Below, one piece after another: positions 36,788 through 44,518 of a stretch of DNA of 64,000 bases. Under the pieces are notes generated by a model. The model ran no database searches, was not told where the DNA came from, and saw only the letters and a list, made by a program, of their open reading frames with translations. Within the stretch, counting starts at the first letter, position 1. The number at the start of each line of letters is the position of its first letter. The position numbers and the translations under genes were made by a program. The DNA lies in contig JAUIJL010000015.1 in NCBI GenBank assembly GCA_030431255.1, positions 1 to 64,000 on the forward strand, written 5' to 3'. The stretch comes from Thermoanaerobaculia bacterium. GTDB taxonomy: Bacteria > Acidobacteriota > Thermoanaerobaculia > Multivoradales > J023.

Positions 36788-37759
36788 TTGAAAGTGATCT
36801 TCTTCGGCACGCCCGACTTTGCCGTGCCGACCTTGGAAGCCCTGGCTGCTGAATCGGACGTTCGGCCTATGTTGGTCGTCAGCCAGCCGTCTCGGCCCGT
36901 GGGCCGCAAGCGTCGGATTCAACCACCGCCGGTGGTGGAAGCCGCGGAGCGCCTGGGCCTGCCGGTGATGCAGCCGGAATCGGTGCGGGATCCCGCGTTT
37001 CTAGACCATTTACGCTCCCTGGAGCCGGACGTGGCCGCGGTCGTGGCCTACGGACAAATCTTTCGGCGTTCCTTGCTCGAATTGCCCCGCTTGGGCTGCG
37101 TCAACTTGCACGGATCTCTATTACCTAAATATCGCGGTGCCGCGCCGATTCAGGCGGCGATCGCCGAAGGTGAGGTGGAGACCGGGGTCACCACCATGCT
37201 CATGGAGCGGGGGCTGGACAGCGGTCCGATGTTGCTGGAGAAGAAACTCGCGATCGGTGAGCTCGAGAAGACACCGGAGCTGGCTCCCCGGCTGGCGGCC
37301 CTAGGAGCGCCGCTGATGGTCGAAACCCTGCGCCGGCTCGATGCGGGCACGGTGGAGCCCAGAGCCCAAGATCACGACGCCGCGACCTTTTCCCCGCGTC
37401 TCGAACGCACCGACGCGGTGGTGGATTGGCGATGGCCGGCCAAGAAAATCTTCGACCGATGGCGTGGCTTCTATCCCTGGCCGGGTCTTTCGAGCACCCT
37501 CACCGGTGAGAGCGTAAAGCTGGTCGATGTCGCGGTGGCCGATGCCGCCTCGGCGGCCGAGGTGCTCGGCTCGAGTGGCATCGCCGCGGAGCCCGGGGTT
37601 TTTCTGGGCCTTCGAGACGGCGCTATGTGTGTCGTATGCGGCAATGCTACGATGTTGCTCATCGAGAGACTGCAACGTCCGGGCAAGAAGCCCCTGGCAG
37701 CCTCGGATTTCACTAACGGCGAAAGACTCTCCGCTGGAGAGCGGTTTTCAAATCCGTGA
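36788..37759 (+). CDS. fmt: Methionyl-tRNA formyltransferase
   Basis: 323 residues from a TTG start, three bases after the ftsK stop, with AGAGGA seven bases upstream. MKVIFFGTPDFAVPTLEAL at the N-terminus and the catalytic block NLHGSLLPKYRGAAPIQAAI are diagnostic. The C-terminal OB-like domain (VDWRWPAKKIFDRWRGFYPW) is complete. It formylates initiator Met-tRNA. No def (deformylase) gene is next to it here. Confidence 0.96.
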   Translation: MKVIFFGTPDFAVPTLEALAAESDVRPMLVVSQPSRPVGRKRRIQPPPVVEAAERLGLPVMQPESVRDPAFLDHLRSLEPDVAAVVAYGQIFRRSLLELPRLGCVNLHGSLLPKYRGAAPIQAAIAEGEVETGVTTMLMERGLDSGPMLLEKKLAIGELEKTPELAPRLAALGAPLMVETLRRLDAGTVEPRAQDHDAATFSPRLERTDAVVDWRWPAKKIFDRWRGFYPWPGLSSTLTGESVKLVDVAVADAASAAEVLGSSGIAAEPGVFLGLRDGAMCVVCGNATMLLIERLQRPGKKPLAASDFTNGERLSAGERFSNP

Positions 37760-39240
37760 CCGAGTCTGTCGTGCCGCACCCCTCACGAGAAATTCGACCG
37801 CGGCGGCGCGGTCCTAGTCTCCGAATCATGAGCAAGCGTCGTTTTCACGCCCAGGCCGGAGGAGCCCGGTCCCGCAAAACCTTCCATGGACGAAGAATGC
37901 GAGAACCGAGAACCCCGGTCGACAATGTCAGGGCAGCGGCGGGATGGGTGGTCGAGAGAACCCTGGCCACCAAGTCTCCGTCGTCTGTTTTTCTGCAAAG
38001 TGCTTTGGCCCGTCTCGACGAGCCCGAGCATGCTTTGCTGCGGGAGCTCGCCCTCGGGACCTTGCGTTGGCTTCGACGTTTGGATCACGTCATCTCCTCG
38101 GCCAGCGACCGGCAGATCGATGCCATCGATCCGGCTTTGCGGACGCCCCTGCGCATCGGCGCCTACCAATTGTTGTTCCTCGATCGCATTCCGCCCCACG
38201 CGGCGGTCCACGAGGCGGTGGAGCACGCTCGGCGCATGACCCACAAAGGGGGCGCGAGCTTCACCAACGCGGTCTTGCGACGGATCGCCCGTGACCGCTC
38301 CCTGTCGGCTTGGGAGGTGCGCGAGAGCGATCCGGTAGAACGTCTGGCCGTGGAGCAGAGCCATCCGACTTTTCTAGTGCGCCGCTGGCTCAAAGTTTTC
38401 GGCGAGCAAGCGACCACAGATCTATTGGCCGCCAACAACCGTCCCAAAGCCATGCAGCTGTTGGCGTTTCGAGATCGGGGCGGGCGAGAGCTGTTGGCGG
38501 AATCCCTGATCGACCAGGGAATCGACGTCGAGCCGTCGACGCTTTCACCCGCGGGTTTGATCGTCCGGCAGGGCAATCCGCTGCACACCGATGATTACCA
38601 TCGGGGTGATTTCTATATTCAAGATGAAGGCAGCCAGGCGGCCGCGCTCCTGCCCCTGCCGCGGCCCGGCGAGCGGATCCTCGATGCCGCCGCGGCCCCG
38701 GGCGGCAAGACGTTTGCCCTGCAAGCGATTCAGCCGGATGTCGACGCGGTGATGGCGGACGTCTCACCGGCACGGGTCAGCACCCTTCGTCGAAATCTGA
38801 AGCGTTTAGGACGTCGGGCTAATCTCTTGGTGGCGGACGCAACCCGGTCGCCCTTCAGCGGCTCCTTCGATCGCGTGGTGCTCGACTTGCCCTGCTCCGG
38901 AACCGGCACCCTGCGTAAGCATCCGGAGCTGAAGTGGCGGATCAGTGAGTCCGAGGTCGGCAGGTTGTCGCGCTTGGCTCGGCGGATTCTAGCCGGCTCC
39001 GCGGAACGGGTGGCGCCGGGTGGTCTATTGGTCGCCATCACCTGCTCGCTCGAGACGGAAGAGAACGAGAGGGTGATCGAGAGCTTTTCAGCCCAGTCGC
39101 CGGAATTCGAGCCGGTGGCGCTCGAAGACGTGCTCGATTTCTCACCGGCTCAGCACGTGATCGGTCCCGGGGCTTGGCGTCTCGTCACCGGCGGCGATCA
39201 CGACGGCTTTACCGCTCACATTCTTCGGCGCCGTCGATAG
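37756..39240 (+). CDS. rsmB: 16S rRNA m5C967 methyltransferase
   Basis: 494 residues if GTG 37756 is used; its GTGA overlaps the fmt stop. The first ~47 residues are Arg-rich and not part of the family, so ATG 37828 or ATG 37898 may be the real start. NusB-like domain at ~55-195, then the SAM domain with AAAAPGGKT, the PCSGTGTLRKHPELKW catalytic loop and the second Cys in ITCSLETEENE. Completes an ftsK-fmt-rsmB operon. Confidence 0.92.
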   Translation: MTESVVPHPSREIRPRRRGPSLRIMSKRRFHAQAGGARSRKTFHGRRMREPRTPVDNVRAAAGWVVERTLATKSPSSVFLQSALARLDEPEHALLRELALGTLRWLRRLDHVISSASDRQIDAIDPALRTPLRIGAYQLLFLDRIPPHAAVHEAVEHARRMTHKGGASFTNAVLRRIARDRSLSAWEVRESDPVERLAVEQSHPTFLVRRWLKVFGEQATTDLLAANNRPKAMQLLAFRDRGGRELLAESLIDQGIDVEPSTLSPAGLIVRQGNPLHTDDYHRGDFYIQDEGSQAAALLPLPRPGERILDAAAAPGGKTFALQAIQPDVDAVMADVSPARVSTLRRNLKRLGRRANLLVADATRSPFSGSFDRVVLDLPCSGTGTLRKHPELKWRISESEVGRLSRLARRILAGSAERVAPGGLLVAITCSLETEENERVIESFSAQSPEFEPVALEDVLDFSPAQHVIGPGAWRLVTGGDHDGFTAHILRRRR

Positions 39241-39674
39241 GCCGAGGGGCCACGGCTCAGCTGAAATTCCTGCCCGCCCGTCGGGTCCAAAAGACCGATA
39301 AGCAGCGCGGGTAGGGAGCCGAGTATCTGCACTCTCTCTCTGTCAGCCGTCAGAGCCCCATTCCAAAGGCCTTTTTCCGCTCTTTCTCCGGAGATTTCGT
39401 GTTGACACCCACCTAGCCTTACCGTATCGTTCGCGAATCGTAACGGCACGGCGCAAGCGGGGTTTCTGAGGATCCGTCCTCCCCTGAAAGCCGAGCCTGC
39501 TACCAGACAGCGACCCCTAAGACCGACGGGAATGATCGATCAAGAATCACCCATCATCGGTTGCCTGGATCCAATCTGCGAAGAGTCGTACGAAAGATTC
39601 TTTTGAGATCGAGCTCGGTCGCTATTCAGAAATGGTCGATAAAAGACCTACCCCAAAGTACAGAAGGAGCAATG
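39241..39674. other. Intergenic region and long leader upstream of the HU gene
   Basis: 434 bp. The first ~160 bp after rsmB holds only weak hairpins. A consensus promoter at 39402-39430 sets a predicted leader of roughly 240 nt before the HU start codon. No ORF in it has an SD. Confidence 0.6.
39402..39430 (+). promoter_or_regulatory. Strong sigma-70 promoter of the HU gene
   Basis: TTGACA (39402-39407), a 17-bp spacer, then TATCGT (39425-39430). Confidence 0.7.
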
Positions 39675-39953
39675 ATGGCTGGCAAAGCTGACATCGTCGA
39701 TCACATCGTGAGTAGTGTTGAAGGTCTGAACAAAAAGCAGGCGAGCGAGGCCCTTGAAGCCCTCATTGGTTACGTCAGTGACCAATTGGTGGGTGGCGAG
39801 CGGGTTCAAATTGCCGGCTTCGGTACCTTCACCGTTTCGGAAAGAGGCGAGCGTCAGGGTCGTAACCCGCAGACCGGCGAGCCGATGACCATCGCGGCTA
39901 GCAAGAACGCCCGGTTCAAGGCTGCTAAAGCTCTCAAAGACGCCCTCAACTGA
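39675..39953 (+). CDS. hup: HU-family DNA-binding protein
   Basis: 92 residues. AAGGAG lies five bases before ATG 39675; the adjacent ATG at 39672 is too close. The dimer core is KADIVDHIVSSVEGLNKKQA; the DNA-binding arm contains GFGTFTVSERGERQGRNPQTGEP in two parts, with Pro at the bend point. It ends in a hydrophobic helix (ARFKAAKALKDALN). A nucleoid-associated bending protein, monocistronic with its own terminator. Confidence 0.96.
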   Translation: MAGKADIVDHIVSSVEGLNKKQASEALEALIGYVSDQLVGGERVQIAGFGTFTVSERGERQGRNPQTGEPMTIAASKNARFKAAKALKDALN

Positions 39954-40046
39954 GGTCGCCCGTTTCCATTCCGCGCCACCTTGGCACGGAAGGTCGGTAC
40001 AGGCCGGTGATCGATGCTAGCCATCACTGCATCACGCCTTCCGACG

Positions 40047-40079
40047 AGCCCCGACGAGCTTCGAGCTCTCGGGGCTTTT
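40047..40079 (+). terminator. Rho-independent terminator of the HU gene
   Basis: AGCCCCGA (40047-40054) pairs with TCGGGGCT (40069-40076), extended inward by GAGC/GCTC, followed by a short T run. Confidence 0.85.
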
Positions 40080-40181
40080 GTCCTTTGTGCCTTTCCGGCT
40101 TTTCTGATTTCGAATCGGGAGGTGGCCCCTTTCCTCCGCCAGATCCCCTGAGGTTTTGGTGGTTGTCGAGCTCTCCCGAGC

Positions 40182-40856
40182 TCAGCGGATCTGCCGGTAG
40201 AGACGGGCAAGCCGTTGGGGCGAGACACCGACGAGAAAAAGAATCCAGATCAACCAATTCCCCGCCACGGTTCGCAAGATGCCTTGGCTCTCGAATCGGC
40301 GGGCCGAAGTGCTCACCGGGGCGTCGAGCACCACGGTTGGGCCGAGCTTTTTGAGCCGTCGGATCAAGTCCAGGTCTTCGAGAATCGGCCAGTCCTGAAA
40401 ACCGCCGAGGGTTTCGAATGCCTCTCGGGTGAGGAATTGGCATTGGTCGCCGAGGGGTGAGCCCGTCATGGATGTACGCCAGCGGATCAATCGATTGCCC
40501 AGGCCGGTCAACCATCGAGAGCCGTGGTCGTAGCGGACGTGGAATCCTCCACCCACCGCCCCGGCGTCGATCGCAGCTTGGATCAGCTCTCGGGAATTCC
40601 GCCGTAGTCGAGAATCGGCGTGCAGAAAAAGCAATACCTCGCCGGAGGTCGCGCGAGCGCCTCGATTGAGCTGCCCCCCGCGTCCCGCCGCACCCTCGAC
40701 TGTTCGGACACCGAGATTTCGCGCGATTTCCAGCGACCGATCGGTGCTGCCACCATCGCTGACGCAGACCTCGTCCCCCAAATCCAGAGCGTGATCGATG
40801 GTGTCGGCTAGGACCGCTTCTTCTTCGAGGGTCGGAATGATGATCGAGAGCTTCAT
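40182..40856 (-). CDS. TIGR04283-type GT2 glycosyltransferase
   Basis: 224 residues from ATG 40856. GT-A fold of the rSAM/selenodomain-associated family: MKLSIIIPTLEEEAVLADTI, SDGGSTDRS, and the D-x-S/D variant LFLHADSRL. A C-terminal hydrophobic helix (WLIWILFLVG) may dock it on the membrane. In other genomes such genes sit with TIGR04282 partners or arsenosugar genes; neither is present here. Divergent from moaC. Confidence 0.88.
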   Translation of the reverse strand: MKLSIIIPTLEEEAVLADTIDHALDLGDEVCVSDGGSTDRSLEIARNLGVRTVEGAAGRGGQLNRGARATSGEVLLFLHADSRLRRNSRELIQAAIDAGAVGGGFHVRYDHGSRWLTGLGNRLIRWRTSMTGSPLGDQCQFLTREAFETLGGFQDWPILEDLDLIRRLKKLGPTVVLDAPVSTSARRFESQGILRTVAGNWLIWILFLVGVSPQRLARLYRQIR

Positions 40857-40956
40857 GGGCCATCTTCGCGCTATCGGGCCGGATGTCCTGCGTCGGCAGG
40901 AGCGGCCCGTGGGGGTTATCATCGGTTCCCTGGAGCCGATTGAAATAGGAGTATAA

Positions 40957-41427
40957 ATGAGCAGTTTCAGCCATCTCGATCAAGAGGGACGAGCTCGAAT
41001 GGTCGACGTCTCGGAGAAAGCGGTGACCCGTCGTGTGGCCCGTGCGTCCTGCCGGGTCTTGCTCGATCCCTCCACCGTCGAGCGTTTGTCGGAGATGCCG
41101 AAAGGAGATGCGGTGGCGGTCGCTCGTCTGGCGGGGATTCAAGCCGCCAAACGGGTCGACGAGCTTATTCCATTGGCGCACACCCTGAACCTGGATCATG
41201 TCAATGTGGAGATCGAGCCCGCCGAAGGAGGGGTCGAGGTCCGCAGCGAGGTGGTGTGCACGGCTCGGACCGGAGCCGAAATCGAAGCCATGTTGGCTTG
41301 CTCCAATGCCGCTCTGGCCCTCTACGACATGGTGAAAGCCGTCGAAAAGGGAGCGGTGATCACCGATCTGAGGCTCGAGGCCAAGAGCGGTGGCCGCAGT
41401 GGTGATTGGCAACGGGGGGTAACGTGA
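40957..41427 (+). CDS. moaC: MoaC-like cyclic pyranopterin monophosphate synthase
   Basis: 156 residues, SD TAGGAG. The MoaC fold is clear (MVDVSEKAVTRRVARAS; GIQAAKRVDELIPLAHTL; ALYDMVKAVEKGAVITDLRL; KSGGRSGDW). The active-site His, the Asp-Met-x-Lys pair and the first Lys are kept. The usual LCHP is LAHT, TGVEMEAL is TGAEIEAM and MCKAV is MVKAV, so it is a divergent member. It would convert 3',8-cyclo-GTP to cPMP for molybdopterin. No other Moco gene is in the window. Confidence 0.87.
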   Translation: MSSFSHLDQEGRARMVDVSEKAVTRRVARASCRVLLDPSTVERLSEMPKGDAVAVARLAGIQAAKRVDELIPLAHTLNLDHVNVEIEPAEGGVEVRSEVVCTARTGAEIEAMLACSNAALALYDMVKAVEKGAVITDLRLEAKSGGRSGDWQRGVT

Positions 41428-42617
41428 TGGCGGCGCCGATTCGTACCGGGTTGGATCGTCTCCTGCGACAGGCCGCGTTGCTGAAAGGCAAACGATACGG
41501 CTTGCTGGCCCACGGCGCGTCGGTCACCGTCGATCTGCGCCCGGCCCATTTGGCCCTGGCGGGCGCTAGTTGTGGTCCGCCGGCAGCCCTCTTCGGTCCG
41601 GAGCACGGCTATTACGGCGTGGAGCAGGATATGGTCGCCAGCCGTGACGAAAAGGATCCTTGGACCGGTGTGCCCATCTTGTCGCTCTACGGTGACGATG
41701 CCGACAGCCTCCAGCCCTCCGCCGATGCATTTGCGGGCTTGGATGTGTTGCTGATCGACCTTCAGGACGTGGGCAGCCGTTACTACACCTACGCGGCGAC
41801 GGCGGTGTGGGCGGCGGAGGTCGCCATTCAAGCCGGGGTCGAGGTGTGGGTCTTGGACCGACCCAACCCCCTGAGCGGTGCCGTGATTGAAGGCAATCGA
41901 CGGGGAGAAGGATTCGAATCGTTTGTCGGTGCCTTCGACATGCCCGTGCGCCACGGCTTGACCCTCGGTGAGATCATGCGTTTCGAAGGAAAACGCCGCC
42001 AGTGGGACGAGCAGGGCCTGCAGGTGTGGACCATGGCCGGTTGGCGTCGGACCCATTTGTGGAGTGATTTGGACCGTCCTTGGATCGCGCCGTCGCCCAA
42101 TATGCCGACCGTGGACACCGCCTACATCTATCCCGGAGGTTGTTTGGTGGAAGGCACCACCCTATCCGAAGGGCGCGGCACGACCCGGCCCTTTTCGCTG
42201 CTGGGAGCGCCTGGAATCGACCCCAAGGCTCTGACGGAAGCCTTGGAGGAACGACGTTTTCCGGGTCTTCGGTTCATCCCCACCTATTTCAAACCGCAGT
42301 TCCAGAAACACGCGGGTGAGGTGTGCGGCGGCATCGAGGTGGTGGTGACGGCCGCCGCGGAGGTCAGATCCTATCGTTGGGGTGTCGAGCTGCTGGCTTT
42401 GATCCGAGAACGGTTTCCCGAGGCCTTCGGCTGGCGCTCGGAGGCCTATGAATTCGTGACCGATCGTCCCGCCATTGATCTCCTGGTCGGCGGCTCCGAA
42501 TATCGCCAAGCCCTCGAGTCGGGAGATCGCGAGGCTTGGCAGGATTGGTTGAGGCAATGGCGCGACGACGAGCAGATCTTCCGTCAGGAGCGCGCCTCGG
42601 TCCTGCTCTACTCCTGA
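41427..42617 (+). CDS. DUF1343 protein, NamZ-like exo-beta-N-acetylmuramidase
   Basis: 396 residues from ATG 41427, which overlaps the moaC stop (TGATG); a TTG at 41406 is less likely. DUF1343 signatures: GLDRLL at the start, LFGPEHGYYGVEQDM, DLQDVGSRYYTYAATAVWAAE, LDRPNPLSG, PSPNMPTVDTAYIYPG and EGRGTTRPF. NamZ (Bacillus) releases MurNAc from the non-reducing end of peptidoglycan chains. There is no signal peptide here, so it may act in cytoplasmic muropeptide recycling. It starts inside moaC but is not functionally related. Confidence 0.87.
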   Translation: MAAPIRTGLDRLLRQAALLKGKRYGLLAHGASVTVDLRPAHLALAGASCGPPAALFGPEHGYYGVEQDMVASRDEKDPWTGVPILSLYGDDADSLQPSADAFAGLDVLLIDLQDVGSRYYTYAATAVWAAEVAIQAGVEVWVLDRPNPLSGAVIEGNRRGEGFESFVGAFDMPVRHGLTLGEIMRFEGKRRQWDEQGLQVWTMAGWRRTHLWSDLDRPWIAPSPNMPTVDTAYIYPGGCLVEGTTLSEGRGTTRPFSLLGAPGIDPKALTEALEERRFPGLRFIPTYFKPQFQKHAGEVCGGIEVVVTAAAEVRSYRWGVELLALIRERFPEAFGWRSEAYEFVTDRPAIDLLVGGSEYRQALESGDREAWQDWLRQWRDDEQIFRQERASVLLYS

Positions 42618-42625
42618 GGCGACCC

Positions 42626-43096
42626 GTGAAACGCATCCACTTACTCAAGACCGAGCTGCAACGATCCGGGCTCGCCGATCTGCTCGCCGCCATGGCAAAT
42701 CTGAGGTTGCGGGCCGGCTGGCTCGACTGGCGTCCGCATGCTGAGCCAGAGACTCTTTCGAATGAGGGCACGCTCCTGGACATGGCCACCGCTCCGGTCC
42801 TACGAGCCGTTGCCGTGGAGTCTCGGAGGGTGACCTCGATCAAACCCATGGTCGGTGACGCCGTGTTTCGCGATGTCCTGCGAGCACACTTCCGGGGCTG
42901 TGCCGTGGTTTTGGTGCGTGTCGTTCCCGGAGCGTCGGAGCCCGACGAGCTGGAGTCGGCACCGGAGCTGGAGGTAGCAGACGGCAAATACGGCGTGGCC
43001 GTCGTCGACGACGGGCCCGCGAAACGGTTCTCGTGGACCGCGGAGGAGCTCGCGGAACGACTGCGACGCCCCCGGCCGTTTTCCGGCGGAGACTGA
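42626..43096 (+). CDS. Unrecognised 156-residue protein
   Basis: GTG 42626 has GAGG six bases upstream and lies 8 bp after the DUF1343 stop. The frame is open further left, but that part is inside the DUF1343 gene. Sequence KRIHLLKTELQRSGLADLLA ... LRAGWLDWRPHAEPETLSNE ... GDAVFRDVLRAHFRGCAVVLVR ... KYGVAVVDDGPAKRFSW. Mixed alpha/beta, soluble, no known motif. The spacing suggests co-translation with the DUF1343 hydrolase. Confidence 0.65.
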   Translation: MKRIHLLKTELQRSGLADLLAAMANLRLRAGWLDWRPHAEPETLSNEGTLLDMATAPVLRAVAVESRRVTSIKPMVGDAVFRDVLRAHFRGCAVVLVRVVPGASEPDELESAPELEVADGKYGVAVVDDGPAKRFSWTAEELAERLRRPRPFSGGD

Positions 43097-43218
43097 CGCG
43101 GGGTCTATCTCTCGGTCCCTTCTCCCAGGCGGCTGAGGATCGGGAAGACGGCGATCCGTCGAGGAAAAGCGCCTGATACGGGGTTTTCGCCTTCACGTCT
43201 CGGATTTCCGGTGTTAAA

Positions 43219-43242
43219 GTGCGGCGTGTTCATTCGCCGCAC
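43219..43242 (+). promoter_or_regulatory. Hairpin in the leader of the aminotransferase gene
   Basis: Perfect 8-bp stem GTGCGGCG (43219-43226) / CGCCGCAC (43235-43242) with an 8-nt loop. No T run follows, so it is not a standard terminator. It may end the upstream operon or regulate the serine genes. Confidence 0.4.
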
Positions 43243-43373
43243 TGCGGCATGCTTCGTATCCCTCTGCTTTCGTGATTCGGGCCCCATCCGGGCCGTCCAG
43301 ATAGGCGGTCGTCGAGCAACCACTCCAAAGCACCCTGTGTGTCGAGCCTGCGGCGATCGGAGACTCTCCATCC

Positions 43374-44447
43374 ATGAGCGAGGAAATCCGCTTTTTTCTG
43401 CCCGGCCCGACGTATGTCCTCGAGGACGTGCGCCAGGCCATGACCCGACCCTCGATCGCCCATCGTGGGTCGGAGTTCAAGACCCTTTACGCCTCCTTTT
43501 GCGAGCGCTTGCCGGCGGTCTTCAAGACGTCGGGCGCGGTGATGGCTATGACCTCCTCGGGCTCGTTGGCCTGGGACGTCATCATCGCCTCGACGATTGA
43601 AAAGAATGTGCTGTGCCTCACCAACGGCGCGTTCTCCGAGCGCTTCCACGCCGTGTGTCACGCCTGGGGCAAAAGCGTCGACGAGCTCAGCGCACCCTGG
43701 GGACGGCCGATCGATCCCGACCAAGTGCGCGCCGCGTTGAGGCGCAAATCCTACGAAGCCGTGACTCTGGCCCACAGTGAGACCTCCACCGGCGTGCTCA
43801 ACCCGCTCGAGGAAATCGCCGGGGTGATCCGGGAGGAGAGCGACGCCTTGATCTGCGTCGACGCCATCTCCTCCTTGGCCGGTGCGGAGGTCCACACCGA
43901 GGCTTGGGGCATCGACTATCTATTTACCGCCAGCCAAAAAGCCCTAGCCCTGCCGCCCGGGCTGTGTTTGATCACCGCGTCGCGAAGGGCGCTGGCCAAA
44001 GCCGAGACGATTCCCCACCGCGGGTATTACACGGATCTGTTGCGCTACTTGGCCAAGCACGAGGCACAGGGCACGATTTCAACTCCGGCCCTACCTCAGC
44101 TTTGGGCCCTCGACAAGCAATTGGACGTGATCCTGGAGGAGGGCATGGAAAACCGTTGGCGGCGGCATTCGGCCCTGCGAGCCCGCACCGAGCAATGGGC
44201 GGCGAGCCGCGGATTTACCTACGCTTCGTCGCCGGACGGCGCCTCGCCCACGGTCTCCTGTCTGCGTCCTCCGGAAGGTGTGGGCGCCCCCGATTTGGTG
44301 AAGTCCCTGGCTGCCGTTGGATTCACCGTGGGTCCGGGTTACGGCCAATTCAAACCGACCACTTTTCGCATTGGCCACATGGGCCAAGTCCAGCTTTCAG
44401 ACCTAGAAGCCCTATTCGACGCCATCGATGAATTGGTGGCCGCCTGA
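43374..44447 (+). CDS. Class V aminotransferase, probable phosphoserine aminotransferase
   Basis: 357 residues, PLP fold-type I, alanine-glyoxylate/serine-pyruvate aminotransferase group. FFLPGPTYVLEDVRQAMTRP at the start, MTSSGSLAWD at the phosphate cup, HSETSTGVLNP, Asp163 (CVDAISSLAG) and the Schiff-base Lys189 in TASQKALALPPG. It stands 71 bp before serA and no classical serC is present, so the likely reaction is glutamate + 3-phosphohydroxypyruvate to phosphoserine, as done by some class V enzymes in archaea and deep-branching bacteria. A serine-glyoxylate activity is the main alternative. Confidence 0.85.
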   Translation: MSEEIRFFLPGPTYVLEDVRQAMTRPSIAHRGSEFKTLYASFCERLPAVFKTSGAVMAMTSSGSLAWDVIIASTIEKNVLCLTNGAFSERFHAVCHAWGKSVDELSAPWGRPIDPDQVRAALRRKSYEAVTLAHSETSTGVLNPLEEIAGVIREESDALICVDAISSLAGAEVHTEAWGIDYLFTASQKALALPPGLCLITASRRALAKAETIPHRGYYTDLLRYLAKHEAQGTISTPALPQLWALDKQLDVILEEGMENRWRRHSALRARTEQWAASRGFTYASSPDGASPTVSCLRPPEGVGAPDLVKSLAAVGFTVGPGYGQFKPTTFRIGHMGQVQLSDLEALFDAIDELVAA

Positions 44448-44518
44448 CCCGGCCCGTCACCGGGCTGAATGGGGCGCAAACTCAGCAATCAACCGAGCAA
44501 GCAACAAGGAATAGATCC

